NCBI GenBank assembly: GCA_029379385.1
Contig: CM055608.1
Span: 23,310,350 to 23,374,349, forward strand
Direction: 5' to 3'
Source of the DNA: Quillaja saponaria
Taxonomy: Eukaryota; Streptophyta; Magnoliopsida; Fabales; Quillajaceae
DNA: 64,000 nt
Shown here: piece by piece, positions 35,801 through 46,990 of the stretch
Numbering within the stretch: the first letter of the stretch is position 1
Layout of the letters: every line of letters starts with the position of its first letter
Translations under genes and position numbers: made by a program
Notes under the pieces: model-generated
Told to the model about the DNA's origin: nothing
Seen by the model: the letters and a program-made list of their open reading frames with translations, nothing else
Databases searched by the model: none

Positions 35801-37239
35801 CTAAGGTAATAGGCTAAGAAAATGGTAATTGGTGACGCCAAGCATTAACTCCTTTTAAGAGTGTGGTTTTTATGGGGCATTTAATAGTTATTCTTCCTCA
35901 TAATTGGATAGATAGGATAGATAGGACCGATAGGAAATAGGAGATCCATGATCGTATCCATCAATTGTTTATTCAAACGTGTGAAACACATTTTAGAGTT
36001 GGGGAGGAAGGGGTTGTGGTCGATCTCTGTCATCATATCTCATTCAATTTTTTAAATCGGTTGATTATCTCGTGATAACTTAATTAATCAGTATCTCCAT
36101 CAACACTCTTCTTCTGTGTTATTAATATCAAAAGACATCATAATAATGTCAATGTACCACCACCTACAATGGTTAAGGTCGTGATAACTTAATTTAACGT
36201 CCCACCTAACCATCTCATTCCTCTTTACGAGACTCTTTCTCCACCATCACGGCCCTCCACCATACCCCCACCATGGACACCTTACATTTTGTATCCCAAT
36301 TACATTGTTAGTTATAAAATACAAGGCAATGAGACCCACTCAAATTATCAACATATTTATATTTTATTTAGATAAAATATATATGGAACTTCACCAAAAA
36401 ATAATACATATACGATAAAATGAAGATAAAAATATTTTATGCGGCCCAATTTATTATTTGTTGCATACCACTAGATAAGATAAATAAATCTAAATAGGAG
36501 ATTAAATCTGATGGGAATAAGATTATTATTTTTTAAGGGAAAGGACAGTATTAGTACAAATAAAATTAGATCATAAATAAATAACATCTCCAAATTCCTA
36601 ATTGCCAGGTTCTAGTGTCTGATCAAGCATGAGAGTTTGAGATATCTGAAATGTCCAAAAGGTATTCTCTCACTCTTCCTCCTCATTCTAATTCTTCTTC
36701 TTCCTTCCTCATCATCATTTTTAATCAAGAATCATAATCATATTTTATATGAGAAAAAGATTTTGTTAGAAATAATATAAAAAAATAAAATTATTCTCAT
36801 AGTTACTAGCTGTATAGAGACAAGTGCATGTCTTTGGTATATTGACTTTCAAATTTGGTGTATGGTTCTATCATGAAATATTGCATGTTGGAGAGTTTTT
36901 CATAGAGATTCACCGACAACTTAAGAACTCAAGTTTAAACTAACATGGGACAAGAAAAAGAAACAAAACTTCAATAAATAAAGAGATATATATGACCAAA
37001 TAAGCAGGAGGTTTGCTTTTTTTCCTTTTTTTTTTTTTTTTTTTTAATGGGGGTTTGCTTTTTTAATTTGTCTTTACAATGATGGGATTTGCTTTTTCCT
37101 CTTTTGGATTTTAGTGTGCAAATTCAACTTTTTAGAGATTTTGTTTTTTTTTTTTTTTTCCAATTGACTTTTGTTTTCTAATAAAAAATTATATGTTGTT
37201 GAAATAAAAAACATGTACTCACATCATATTTTCACGATT
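35801..37239. other. 5' flank of UGT D continued, plus AT-rich spacer
   Basis: 35810-36020 ('ggtgacgccaagcattaactcc', 'ccatcaattgtttattcaaac') matches the 5' flank of copy E (45755-45960). 36080-36430 repeats flank sequence also seen at A and C ('cagtatctccatcaacactcttcttctg'). 36430-37239 is AT-rich, with T-runs at 37019-37045 and 37144-37160 and no gene. Confidence 0.5.
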
Positions 37240-37930
37240 CATTGTGTTAGATGTCTATTTGTGGTTAGTGAAGCGTCGAGGGTAGAGTTTTCAGACAAAC
37301 TAGTTTGTCGTGGTGATATTACATTTATTGAATAGTTGCAAATGAATATAAGTGCTTTCAATTTATTGCATCTCCTACACAGTACTAAGGGTAAACCTAA
37401 GGATGATGGCATGGTGTGAATTGAAGAAAAAGTTGCAATGTCTTTATACGTAATAGCACATCATCACAAGAACCACTTTCAAAGATCAGGAGAAGTAGTT
37501 AGTAGATACTTCAACTTAGTGTTGAGACTACAAGGAACATTAATTACTTAGAGCACCAGATCCAGTTCCTGAATATTGTATATATAAAAGATGAAAATTG
37601 TTTAAGGTATGATAAAACTTTTACATTACAAATATTATGTAATTTTGTTAGTATAATTAACAAATATTTTATTTTATTAATTAGAATTGTTTGGGAGATT
37701 TAGATGATACATATATTAAGGTACCTGTACCAGAGATGGATATACAAAAGTATAGAACAATTAAAGGTGAAATAGCAACAAATGTGTTAGGGTTTTGTTC
37801 AAGAGACTTGAAATTCATAATTGTAATGCTTGGTTGGGAGGGATCGGCTTCAGATTCTAGGATACTGCGAGATGCAATTGGTAAGAGAAATGGTTTCACT
37901 ATTCTAAAAGGTAATAATATGTCACATTAA
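37240..37930 (+). pseudogene. PIF/Harbinger transposase remnant
   Basis: An upstream part (about 37420-37560) reads EEKVAMSLYVIAHHHKNHF and RSGEVVSRYFNLVLRLQGTL, the helical region before the nuclease in plant Harbinger transposases. After a gap or intron, 37686-37927 reads LGDLDDTYIKVPVPEMDIQK, then KGEIATNVLGFCSRDLKFI and LGWEGSASDSRILRDAI. This is the DDE_Tnp_4 core: the first catalytic Asp lies in 'LDxTYIKV' and the second in 'GWEGSAxDSRxL'. The third acidic residue and the C-terminus are missing. Stops occur upstream. No second ORF (Myb-like) or TIRs were found. Confidence 0.75.
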
Positions 37931-38229
37931 TTAATAATTTAAAATTTTTGACACTACAAATATTATGTAATTTTGTTAATAAAATGATGTGTTATATATA
38001 TATAATTATATGTTCTCTTTTGCATCAGGGATAATTTTGTCCAAACAATAATAAAATTTGTTATATCTATATAATCATATATTACACCAAACACTTGATA
38101 GGATATTTTAGTTATATCTTACACCTTATTTGTATGCAGACCAAGCACATAATAAGATAAATATTTATCTCCACATATCTTAATTTTTACTAATCTTAAT
38201 AGGATAATTATTTTATCTTATCTTATCCT
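37931..38229. other. AT-rich spacer
   Basis: Contains two inverted-looking stretches rich in 'aataagataaatatttatct' and 'ttatcttatcttatcct' (38145-38230), possibly the edge of a small MITE. No gene. Confidence 0.3.
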
Positions 38230-41200
38230 ATATGAGTTGCCAAGCACAGCCTCAAGTTATTTGCTTACGTACCTCTACTGAAAAATTGACACTATGATCA
38301 ATCACTACTTTATTTAACTCAATAGTAGAGGCCAATGGGGTCAGCTGGATTTTAAAATATGTAATAAATATATGCAAAATATAAAATTGACCCCAATAGT
38401 TTATATGAAAAATATTTATGCCCCACTAGTTATGTGAAAAATCATTTTGCCTCCACTGATTTTTATGAAAAACATTTAGGCCCTTTGATATTTTCAAATT
38501 TGTTCAATTAACAATAATTTATTAGTATCCAAGTAACTCACCCACAAGTAGAAGTCAACAATATAAAATAAAAATTAGGATAATTATATTTTATCTTAAT
38601 GAAGTACAACTCGTTTTACAATAACTCTCATGAACTATCTAACTGAAGCGCAATTGATTAAAATTAAATTTAAGTTGGTTTGAGGCTCAACCCCATCAAA
38701 ATAATAGCTATAAAAAATAAAAAAGTTATTGCCTTCTTTGATTTTGCTCCAAAAAAAAAAAAAAATACACTAAAATAATATTATTAGAAATTTCTTTTTG
38801 TTAGATGCTAAATGTGTAGTAAGAAATGAAAATTTTCTTTTAATTTCAATAAAAACTTCTATTGGCAAACATAATTTATTTTTGTCAATATTTGTAATAT
38901 ACATTAAGTGTAAAGTTTCGGAGGAAAAAATTTCACATTATTCAGACTCTACTGACGAAATTTTCTGGATCTACCACTGACCACAATATTATCATTATAA
39001 ACAAACATGTATGAGAGTTTGATCACAAATCTTTCCAAAACAACAAAGAGTTAAGTTCCACATAATAATTATTACTCTTTATTTTAAACTTTAACTAAAC
39101 GAATTAAAGAAAAGATCCTTACTTTAGTCTTTGGAGCTTCTTGCCTGAATTAATCATTAGAATAATTATAATAGATATATCGAATTAAACACGTGTGTTG
39201 CAATAGTATGGAATAATTAGATTTTAGTCTCCTTTTGTCAAGTTTTTGTTGTACTCTCGAACGATCTTAATGACAACAAGATGAATCGATTCAGTAAAAC
39301 ATAGTGTATTTTCTTAGTTTAGTTATCAGCACTCTTTGATTCAGCTAGAACAAGAAGTTCATAAAGAAGTGCTTTAATACCAGAAATCTCGAAGTAAATG
39401 GATAGTTGATGTGTATAGAAATACCAGCTTTTTTCATACAACCACCATTAACCGAAGGCAGAGGAATCCAATTATTATGTTACAAGACAGTGATGGTAAT
39501 TGTCTGGAGGAAGAGGATGAGTTTAAAAATCATGCTATGGACTACTATGTGAACTTGTTCACGGATGATATTCATTGTCGAAGTGAGCTAGTGACGGATG
39601 TGGGCTTTCCAGCTATAGACGATGTAGATTCTAGCTTCTATGCCAAGGCAGCCACTATGGAGGAGGTAAGACAAGCTATTTTTTCCATGCATCCAGGCCT
39701 GGGCTGGATGAGTTTCAAGCTATTTTCTTTCAAAACCAATGGAATAGAGTTGATACTATCACACTCCACACAGAGGCATGATTAATTGGAGAAATAAGTA
39801 ACCAAATCTCCATAACCCTGACTTGAAACCAAAGAAACACATACGACCTTTGACCAAACTAGAGATTCAAAATAAAGTTTAGAAAAACACAAACTAAATA
39901 CAAATGCTTATTTATTGAAATACATAATAATTTAATTAAAATTTCGACAAAGATTTCCTGTAAAGTAGAACATGCCCACAAATACAAACTATACTTGGTT
40001 ACATATAACCAGATCACAACATTAACAAGAACCACACGGAGCTCAACTCCATTATGTACCACAATCATTACCAACTAAACGATTACACCAATAAAAAAAA
40101 TCCACTGTTTAAGCCCTAATGTGACTGCAAAACTTCATCCCTGAGCTTCAAGTACATGATCCTCAAAGAAGTACCTTGCCGCAACATAATCGGCAAGTCA
40201 AGAGTCTGTCACAAATGTCTGATGAGATCTTGATACTAAAAAAATCTAGGGTTGGCAAGTGCAACAGACGTTCTAAGAAACAATCAAGGAAATTGGGTGT
40301 TCGAGTTTCGAAAGAAAGAAAGGTTGGTGCGGTTCCATTAGAGCCAAGTTATGGGCTCTAAGACTGGGTCTGCTAGCTACTTGGAATAGAGGATTTAGAA
40401 GAGTTTGGGCTAAGGTGGATTCACAGGCTATAATTGATTTTATCATGAAGAAGGATTGTCATAACGACGCTCATAGACCCTCATCAATGATATAAGGAAA
40501 ATTATGAACTTAGAATGGGAAGTCCACTTGAGTCAGATTCATCATGAAAGAAACAGAGTTGTCGAATATTTGGCGAATCTAATTTTGGATATCCAAGACA
40601 ATGAGTTTGAATGGTTACCGGCCAGCTCCGCCTGAACTTCGTCTCATCTTGGAAGCCGACAATGTTGGTATCACGTGGCAGAGGAGAATTGCAATTCCTA
40701 GTACCTAGGCTTTTTGTTTTGTTGTTGTTTTAATTTCCCTTTGTAATCCAAAAAAAAAAAAATTATCTTTCTAGTTCAGTGAAAAAACAAGTCATTCTAA
40801 TGATTTGAAAGTTAATTTGTTGAGAGAGAAAATTATCCTAGGCCTAAATTAAGGGGACACCTTTTGAGAAATTTAAACAAAAAAAGAAAAGAAAAGAAAA
40901 AGTCTTTCTTCATAAAAGAGAATGAACATAAACTGATAAAAGACAGTGTCTTTCAAATTTTATTAAAGCCTAATTTCACTCCTTAATCTTACTGTCTAAA
41001 ATATCAAATTAAATTTAACTTTCTAATATTCAACCCCTGGAAAAGATTAATTTAATTAATCTTACTACCTAGTCTTTTCCTCTGGCTCCAACCAATATTT
41101 GGAATTCAAGGGAAAACAATGACAGTATGATACATTGGGTGAGCATATATACAGTAGCACTAAACGATAAATTTTTGGTACAGTGCATGTCATTCGCTGT

Positions 41201-41930
41201 CATTATTGATTTTTAACATGTTAACACTTATTATATTAGTTCATAATCATGTCATTATTGAATCCATTATAAGAAACAAAAGTGATTGGTGAAATTAAAA
41301 TATTATAAATGTTCTTTCTATAATCGTATTTGGACCTCAAACTTATGACTTAAAATCCAACTTCAACGATTGTTTCATATTGTTAAAAATATATATATAT
41401 TTAGTTAGATTTGATTGCTGGTTAAAATTTAACAAAAGGCCAAGATTTCAAGTGTAAGTCAAGGTGACTAAACTGCAGTAGGATCTACTCCCTTCCAACG
41501 ACCTCTTTCCACATCTTACTGGATTCCACTAGCAGAAATGAAAAAAAAAAAGGCAAGGCTCACCGGTTATATGTTTATCCAGAAGCAACAAACTCTGGTA
41601 GACATGTTATGATGTAGCAACTAGGGCGAGAAATGAAACATAACTTCTAGATCGTGAGATGGTATACTTCTAAACATTTTATATAACCAGCTCAATTCGA
41701 GTTCGGTTTATTTTCTAAATAAATAGATCTCAAAATTTATAAAACTAAATTGGTAAGGTGGAAAGCACGACTCATTTTATATATGTTATTTATATTTTAT
41801 ATATGTTTAGATGTTAAAACTAGCATAAAAAGTGTATTTAGTTTTGTGGTCATCCACCTTATTTACAATCCAGTTGACTAAGGTTTGAAGCCGTTTAACC
41901 ATTGTGATAATTAATTCCCTTAAATTTTTG
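38230..41930. repeat. Segmental-repeat flank, copy 2 (upstream of UGT D), interrupted
   Basis: Follows the same landmarks as 20130-21690, but it is split by an insert at about 38331-38985 (AT-rich, with repeated 'tatgaaaaa...ttttgcccc' motifs and ending 'tggatctaccactga') and by a LINE piece at 39332-40762. It resumes at 40785 with 'acaagtcattctaatgatttg' and ends near 41900 ('ttgtggtcatccaccttatttacaatcc'). No host gene. Confidence 0.6.
39332..40762 (+). mobile_element. Chimeric or internally deleted LINE fragment
   Basis: 39340-39755 reads as the linker between endonuclease and reverse transcriptase of a plant L1 ORF2 (VYRNTSFFHTTTINRRQRNP, LQDSDGNCLEEEDEF, YYVNLFTDD, EEVRQAIFSMHPG). After about 500 bp of unrelated AT-rich sequence, 40320-40690 reads, with shifts, as the end of the RNase H domain (INDIRKIMNLEWEVHLSQIH, NRVVEYLANLILDIQDNEFE, LILEADNVG). 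A poly-A tail follows at 40750-40762. So the ends of an L1-type element survive while most of the RT is gone. Confidence 0.65.
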
Positions 41931-43168
41931 TTAAAGACCCTCAGAAGTCAAAAAATAATAATAATAACAAAATATTATTTATAAGGTATTTGTTTAATTG
42001 ACCCCATTGATTTTTGAATTTAAAGTTCTTGCCCTTACTAAGTTTTAGATTTAAAATTCTTGCCCTCATATATTTTTATAAATAAAATAAATTGTCTAAT
42101 TATAATTGAATTACTTTATAGAAGATATCAAACTATTTCCAAGGAAACTAATTAATTTCAATAATAATTTTACAAATTTTTAAAAAGTAACACTCGATCA
42201 TATACCTTTTTTTTTTTTCTTTTTTTTTTTTGTAAAAAAAAAAAAATGTGCTATGATAAATTTTAGGAATCATATACAATAATTTACACATAATTAAAAA
42301 TAACTTCTTAGTAAACCTTTTTCACCATTTATTAGTTTTAATAGTTTGAAAAGTCTAAGATTATACAAAAAATATGTCTCTAATTTTTGCTTGCACTCGG
42401 TTGCTTCGTTATTTGATTGATCAAATATTATCTCTTACCTCAATTTTTTTTAAGTAATAATTTAACAAGAATTCTCAATACCTTTTGTTTATGAAAAAAA
42501 ACATCAACATCTTTTTTAGGTTACAAAAGTTTTGTTTCTATCCTATATATCTTAGCAATTACATCAAATAGAGATTTTTTTTATTTTTATTTTTATGAAT
42601 CAAGTAAAAGTTTTGGACTTATTTTTAATAATAAAAAAATGATAACATAAAATGGTATAATATTATAGTATATGTTGTTAAAAAAAAAATTAATGTTAAA
42701 CTTATTTTTTTTAGAATTATGTCATTGTAAAAATGGTAACATAAAATGTTAGAATATTAAGTACATGTTGTAAAAAAAAAAATAGTGTACGTATATATTA
42801 GCGAAAAACCTAAATTAATATATATATATATATATATATATAATTGTGTGTATTAAAAAAAAATAGTGTAACTGATTGCCCCCACTAATAAAAGTTTCTA
42901 CATCTGCCACTGCATAAAAATTGAGCAAAAATGCATCTCCTAGGTACATACCTATTGCCTGCGGTGAACTAATTCTCCCCATCCTCAAATAAAAGCCTCA
43001 TTACCCACCAAAAATGACTGGTTCATGCGAGTCACCTCTTCAAACCGTTAAAATACGCTGTTGTAACAATAATTTATGCACAAATTCCTGCTAGAAAGTG
43101 GCCCTTGTCAATTTCTTACAACAAAATACCCATTAATTAAAAATTAAGGCCCTCCCGAAATTTAGATT
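41931..43168. other. AT-rich insert in the segmental repeat
   Basis: Homopolymer A/T runs, a (TA)n run at 42819-42841 and two copies of 'gtataatattatagtat/gttagaatattaagtacatgttg' type sequence (42650-42790). The stretch ending 'cccccactaataaaagtttctacatctgccactgc' (42879-42913) resembles the end of the insert at 38331-38985, so both may be members of one repeat family. No gene. Confidence 0.35.
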
Positions 43169-43479
43169 CACTACAAAAAAATTGGCTATTACCAACTAGT
43201 TAATCGGTACAACCTGTAAATAATGACTAATGAAATGACCAATCGATCAAAACCCAGTGACCATTTGATTACCATCACCAATCGACTAACATAACTCTCA
43301 CTTTGTTGGTCGGTAATGTTATTATTCTATATTGACTAACTTTGTTTTGTCGGTTTTGAAAATTCCTTTGGATCATTTAATGTTACCAATTAACTTCGGA
43401 AGTTAGCCAGTTAATTAAATGTCTAATTATTGTTGCCCTCTTTCTTGATTTTGTAGAACCTAAATTCATGGAACCTAAA
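43169..43479 (+). mobile_element. CACTA left-end fragment between UGT units D and E
   Basis: CACTACAAAAAAATTGGC at 43169, followed by 'tattaccaactagttaat' and 'taacttcggaagttag', matches 21848-22110 in the repeat copy next to UGT A. The same insertion point is marked at 46906 (CCCTATCAAAAAATAAA). The fragment breaks off directly at the 3' flank of UGT E. Confidence 0.5.
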
Positions 43480-44021
43480 TTTTATTACCCAAAACCAAAC
43501 AGCTAACTACAGAATGTTTTACTAGTAAATTTCAAAGGTGGTAAAATAGACGATACAAATAAACATTACGCCGATTGACCTAAAATTCCATGCAAGTTGA
43601 ATCTGGTTGCGACTGGGCCCAATCTGTTGACGCACCAACCGGCGGCTTAGGCTCTCCAATCGCCAATCGGTCCAATAAATCTCATTTTATCTTTGAAGGA
43701 GAACATGAAGTGAAGAAGTTTCATTTATGAAGAATGAGAGGAGGAATAAAAAGTATTGGGTCTTGTTTGGAGTTGGGTAGGTACTGTATCAATACATGGT
43801 CATAACTTATTCCGCAATTTACTGATGAAAAAAAAATAAAAAAATTATAACCAAACAGCCTTTAACAGAATGTCTTACTAATAAATTTCAAAGATGGTTC
43901 TTTTGTGCGGTTACGTGCTAATTAATTTATTTGTTGTACATACAAAAGATAACCTTCTTGTTCTTGTTCCTTACCTAAATTGATCAGTGAGATCTGAGCG
44001 CTGTCTATAGAAGCTATTTTA
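43480..44021 (-). other. 3' flank of UGT E with poly(A) signal
   Basis: Matches the 3' flanks of A and B. AATAAA on the - strand lies at 43926-43931, about 90 bp after the stop codon. A tandem partial duplication is visible: 'acagaatgttttactagtaaatttcaaa' near 43510 recurs near 43867 as 'acagaatgtcttactaataaatttcaaag'. Confidence 0.55.
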
Positions 44022-45482
44022 TCAAATCTCAATATTACTGACTTGCTCAGTGATTGACTTGGTGTAAACAGTACTAGTTCTGTTTCTAATGTCTTGTACA
44101 ATGGCTTGAAGATTCTGTTCTGAGGAGCCACCCTCTGCCACAGCGGCCTCTGCTTTCATCTTCCATTTCAATGCATTTTGCTTTAGCTCCACTGCCTTTG
44201 GTCCTACAGTAGCCTCCAGTAAACACTTCTTAACCTCATCTCTGGTTATCAATCTGTTCTCATCTTGACTATGTCCAAGTCTAATGCCTACACAAAATAC
44301 ATCTACCAGAAACTTTGCGTTGGTGACCTGGTCACCCCATGCTGGAAATGTCAGTACTGGCACCCCTGAAGTGAGTGCTTCCACTGACGAATTCCAGCCA
44401 CAGTGAGTCAGAAAAGCTGCTACTGAAGGGTGAGCTAATACTTCTTCCTGTGGACTCCACTGGACCACCTTGCCTCTGTTCTTTGTTTTCTCACTGAACC
44501 CATCTGGCAAAACATGTAGCTTGAGTCCTGAATCTCTCGGAGGTGGTTTTAATACCCACAAAAATGATACTTGAGAATGCAAGAGGCCATACGCAATCTC
44601 ATCTATTTGTTCCTGAGACTGGTACACAACACTGCCAAAGGAGATGTAAACCACTGATGCCTGGGGTTTTGAGTTGAGCCACTCTATGCAATCATGATCA
44701 ACTTTCAAGCAATCACCACGGATCATTGCATTCAATGCTTGCGGGTTCTTGACCAAGGGCCCTACAGGCTTGATCAGAAAGAAGTTGGACATGTAATCGA
44801 TGATCTCATGCTCAAGCTCATGGAAGGTGTCCATCAATATGCAGAATGGTATTGACAAGTTCTTCAACTGTTCCAAGATGACAGTCCCCAGAATTTGAAA
44901 TGAACTAGAAGGGTGCAAAAAGTCTGGAATTTCATTGTATTTGAAAAGAGGCATGGAAGGCAGCTGAACATCCATATGAGGCTCTGTGTTGGAAGGGAAT
45001 GGTACTAATTTGTGGAGATAGTGGTAATAAGCAGCGAATACAGCACATGATTGAACCCAAAGCATAGCAGAAGGAATTCCATGCTCATTAGCAACATCAC
45101 AAACCCAAGGAATGAAGGGATTGTTTATGATACAAGAAACTGGCTGGTTATCATCACCATATTTCTTAATCATTCTGGTAATCATTTGCTTACCGACGAG
45201 CTCAAGCTGTGGCAGGTAATCAGATAATTCTTTACGTTTAGGCTCATCATGTGCCCAACCATCTTCAAAAAAATCAAACTGAAGAAAACCATCACCAATT
45301 GGAGTGGCTTTATCAGTGATATCATTAGCTTCTTGCATATCTTTGCCTACGTTTTGTGTAGTAGAGAAGGTGACAGGCAAACCCTTTGCAGCAAGGTGTT
45401 TGCCTAGTCTAAGAAGAGGGTTTATGTGCCCTTGACCTGGAAATGACACAAGGAGGACATGTACTAACGCCATAGACCCCAT
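44022..45482 (-). CDS. UDP-glucosyltransferase, UGT84 type (copy E), intact
   Basis: 486 residues, intron-less. Start ATG 45482 (MGSMALVHVLLVSFPGQGHI) is chosen because it aligns with copies A, C and D; the frame is open upstream to another Met at 45539, which would add 19 residues with no counterpart in the family. Catalytic His H19; PSPG box W342-Q385 intact with HCGWNS and final Gln, pointing to UDP-glucose. Asn replaces the relay Asp at 121, as in copy D. About 18 residues differ from D in the first 113 and about 12 in the last 77, but only one (P289S) between. The probable role is the same as for D: cytosolic transfer of glucose to a carboxyl group of a small acid. The C-terminal changes (for example EVKKCL, TKSITEQ) and N-terminal acceptor-side changes (KGLPVTF, GWAHDEP, RMIKKYGDDNQ) could shift acceptor choice. 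Confidence 0.9.
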   Translation of the reverse strand: MGSMALVHVLLVSFPGQGHINPLLRLGKHLAAKGLPVTFSTTQNVGKDMQEANDITDKATPIGDGFLQFDFFEDGWAHDEPKRKELSDYLPQLELVGKQMITRMIKKYGDDNQPVSCIINNPFIPWVCDVANEHGIPSAMLWVQSCAVFAAYYHYLHKLVPFPSNTEPHMDVQLPSMPLFKYNEIPDFLHPSSSFQILGTVILEQLKNLSIPFCILMDTFHELEHEIIDYMSNFFLIKPVGPLVKNPQALNAMIRGDCLKVDHDCIEWLNSKPQASVVYISFGSVVYQSQEQIDEIAYGLLHSQVSFLWVLKPPPRDSGLKLHVLPDGFSEKTKNRGKVVQWSPQEEVLAHPSVAAFLTHCGWNSSVEALTSGVPVLTFPAWGDQVTNAKFLVDVFCVGIRLGHSQDENRLITRDEVKKCLLEATVGPKAVELKQNALKWKMKAEAAVAEGGSSEQNLQAIVQDIRNRTSTVYTKSITEQVSNIEI

Positions 45483-46229
45483 TTCACTTTTTAGTACTTG
45501 AAGCTCTTTCCAAAGCTTTGGTTCTGAATTTCTTATCATGTTATTTGACAGAACTGAATGGAATATTATTAATTAAGGGGTGAGGACAAAAAACATTATG
45601 AGGTTCATAATATTGTTTCTGCATATGCTTTTAACATGTTTCGTAATACCCACACCCACTCTGTATGTACAACGTACCTGGATCATAAAAGTATAGACCA
45701 AGTGTTGATCTTTGTAGTCAGTTAACAAAGGTTGTCAATGTTTACGCATGAAAATCGTAAGCGGTGACGCCCAAGCATTAAGTCCTTTTAAGAGTGTTGT
45801 TTTCATACAGCATTTCATAGTTCTTCTTGATATTTTATTTTTTGTCTTTTTATTCCTCTTATACTTGGATAGATAGGAATAAGCGATCCACGATTGTGTC
45901 CATCAATTGTTTTTATTGAAATGTGTGACACACATTTTAGACTTGGTAAGGGAGGGATTGTGGTAGATCTGGTTTTTAGCTAAATCTTCTTCTAGATGAT
46001 AGGTTAAATTGTATGTAAAAGAATTTTTTTTAAAGTAGAATTAGTTAAAAAATATTATGTAAAAATATTTAGATGAATTAACATAAAATTTTATGAAATA
46101 AAGAGAAATTATTTGATTTTTTATTTTATAACGATATTGGGTATCAAAATTAATAAAAAGATTATTTTAATAAATATTATAATTATATTTATTTAAATAA
46201 AATATTTTTAAAAATTTATTTGAATTATT
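45483..46229. other. 5' flank of UGT E
   Basis: The leader lacks the CT-rich stretch of the other copies: 'gtacttgaagctctttcc' joins directly to 'aaagctttggttctgaattt', a deletion of roughly 110 bp relative to D. 45755-45970 matches the D flank at 35830-36020. The rest is AT-rich. Confidence 0.5.
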
Positions 46230-46990
46230 CCCTGTTTTATTTGGCAAAACTACTTGTACGGTGTGTTTGTGTGATGATGGGTAATAATTTATGTGTATCC
46301 TTACGTTACCTACTTACGTAGCCTCTATTGAAAACTGACACAGTGACCATTCGCTGTTTTATTTGACTCACTCTATAAGCATTTTCGTTGTGCAATAGTG
46401 CATGCCACAAAAGTTATCATTGTAAAAAACAGCTTTGAGAGAAATTTCCAAATTCCAACCCAACAAAAAGTTAAGTTGCACATAACAATTATTACAATTT
46501 ATTTTAAATTTTAATTACACTAATTAAAGATAAGATCCTTGACTTTAGAGCCTATTTGCGTGGATAATTACAATAGATATATCGAATTAAAATCTAAATT
46601 TATATATTTTTTAGAAATATATTATCAATACAAGTTGAATTTGCTTTTGGATTTTAAACTTTATTTTCAATTTAATTGTTGCGCTGTCATTATTGACTTT
46701 TTAACATGTTAACACTTATTATAGTAGTTCATATCATTATTGAATCCATGATCATAACAAACAAAATAGATTTGTGAAATTAGAATATTATAAATGGTTG
46801 TTTCCAACACTTAAGTTCATGTCATTATTGAAAGTGGTCCTTGTCAATTTCTTAGAACAAAATAGCCATTAATTGAAAATTAAGGCTCTCCTCAAAATTT
46901 AGATTCCCTATCAAAAAATAAATAAATTAACTCTCACCAACTAATTATTCGATACAACTTGTAAATAACGACCAATTAAGAAAAAAATTA
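46230..46990. repeat. Segmental-repeat flank, copy 3 (upstream of UGT E), internally deleted
   Basis: Carries 'gaccattcgctgttttatttgactcac' and 'cattttcgttgtgcaatag', skips the middle of the unit, and resumes at 'gctgtcattattgacttttt' (46683) through 'ccattaattgaaaattaagg' to the CACTA-like mark at 46906. Confidence 0.6.

Noticed and set aside
45483..45539. 19-codon N-terminal extension of UGT E
   Set aside because: No UGT84 relative in the window has it, and the Met at 45482 aligns with all other copies; the extension reflects loss of the leader.
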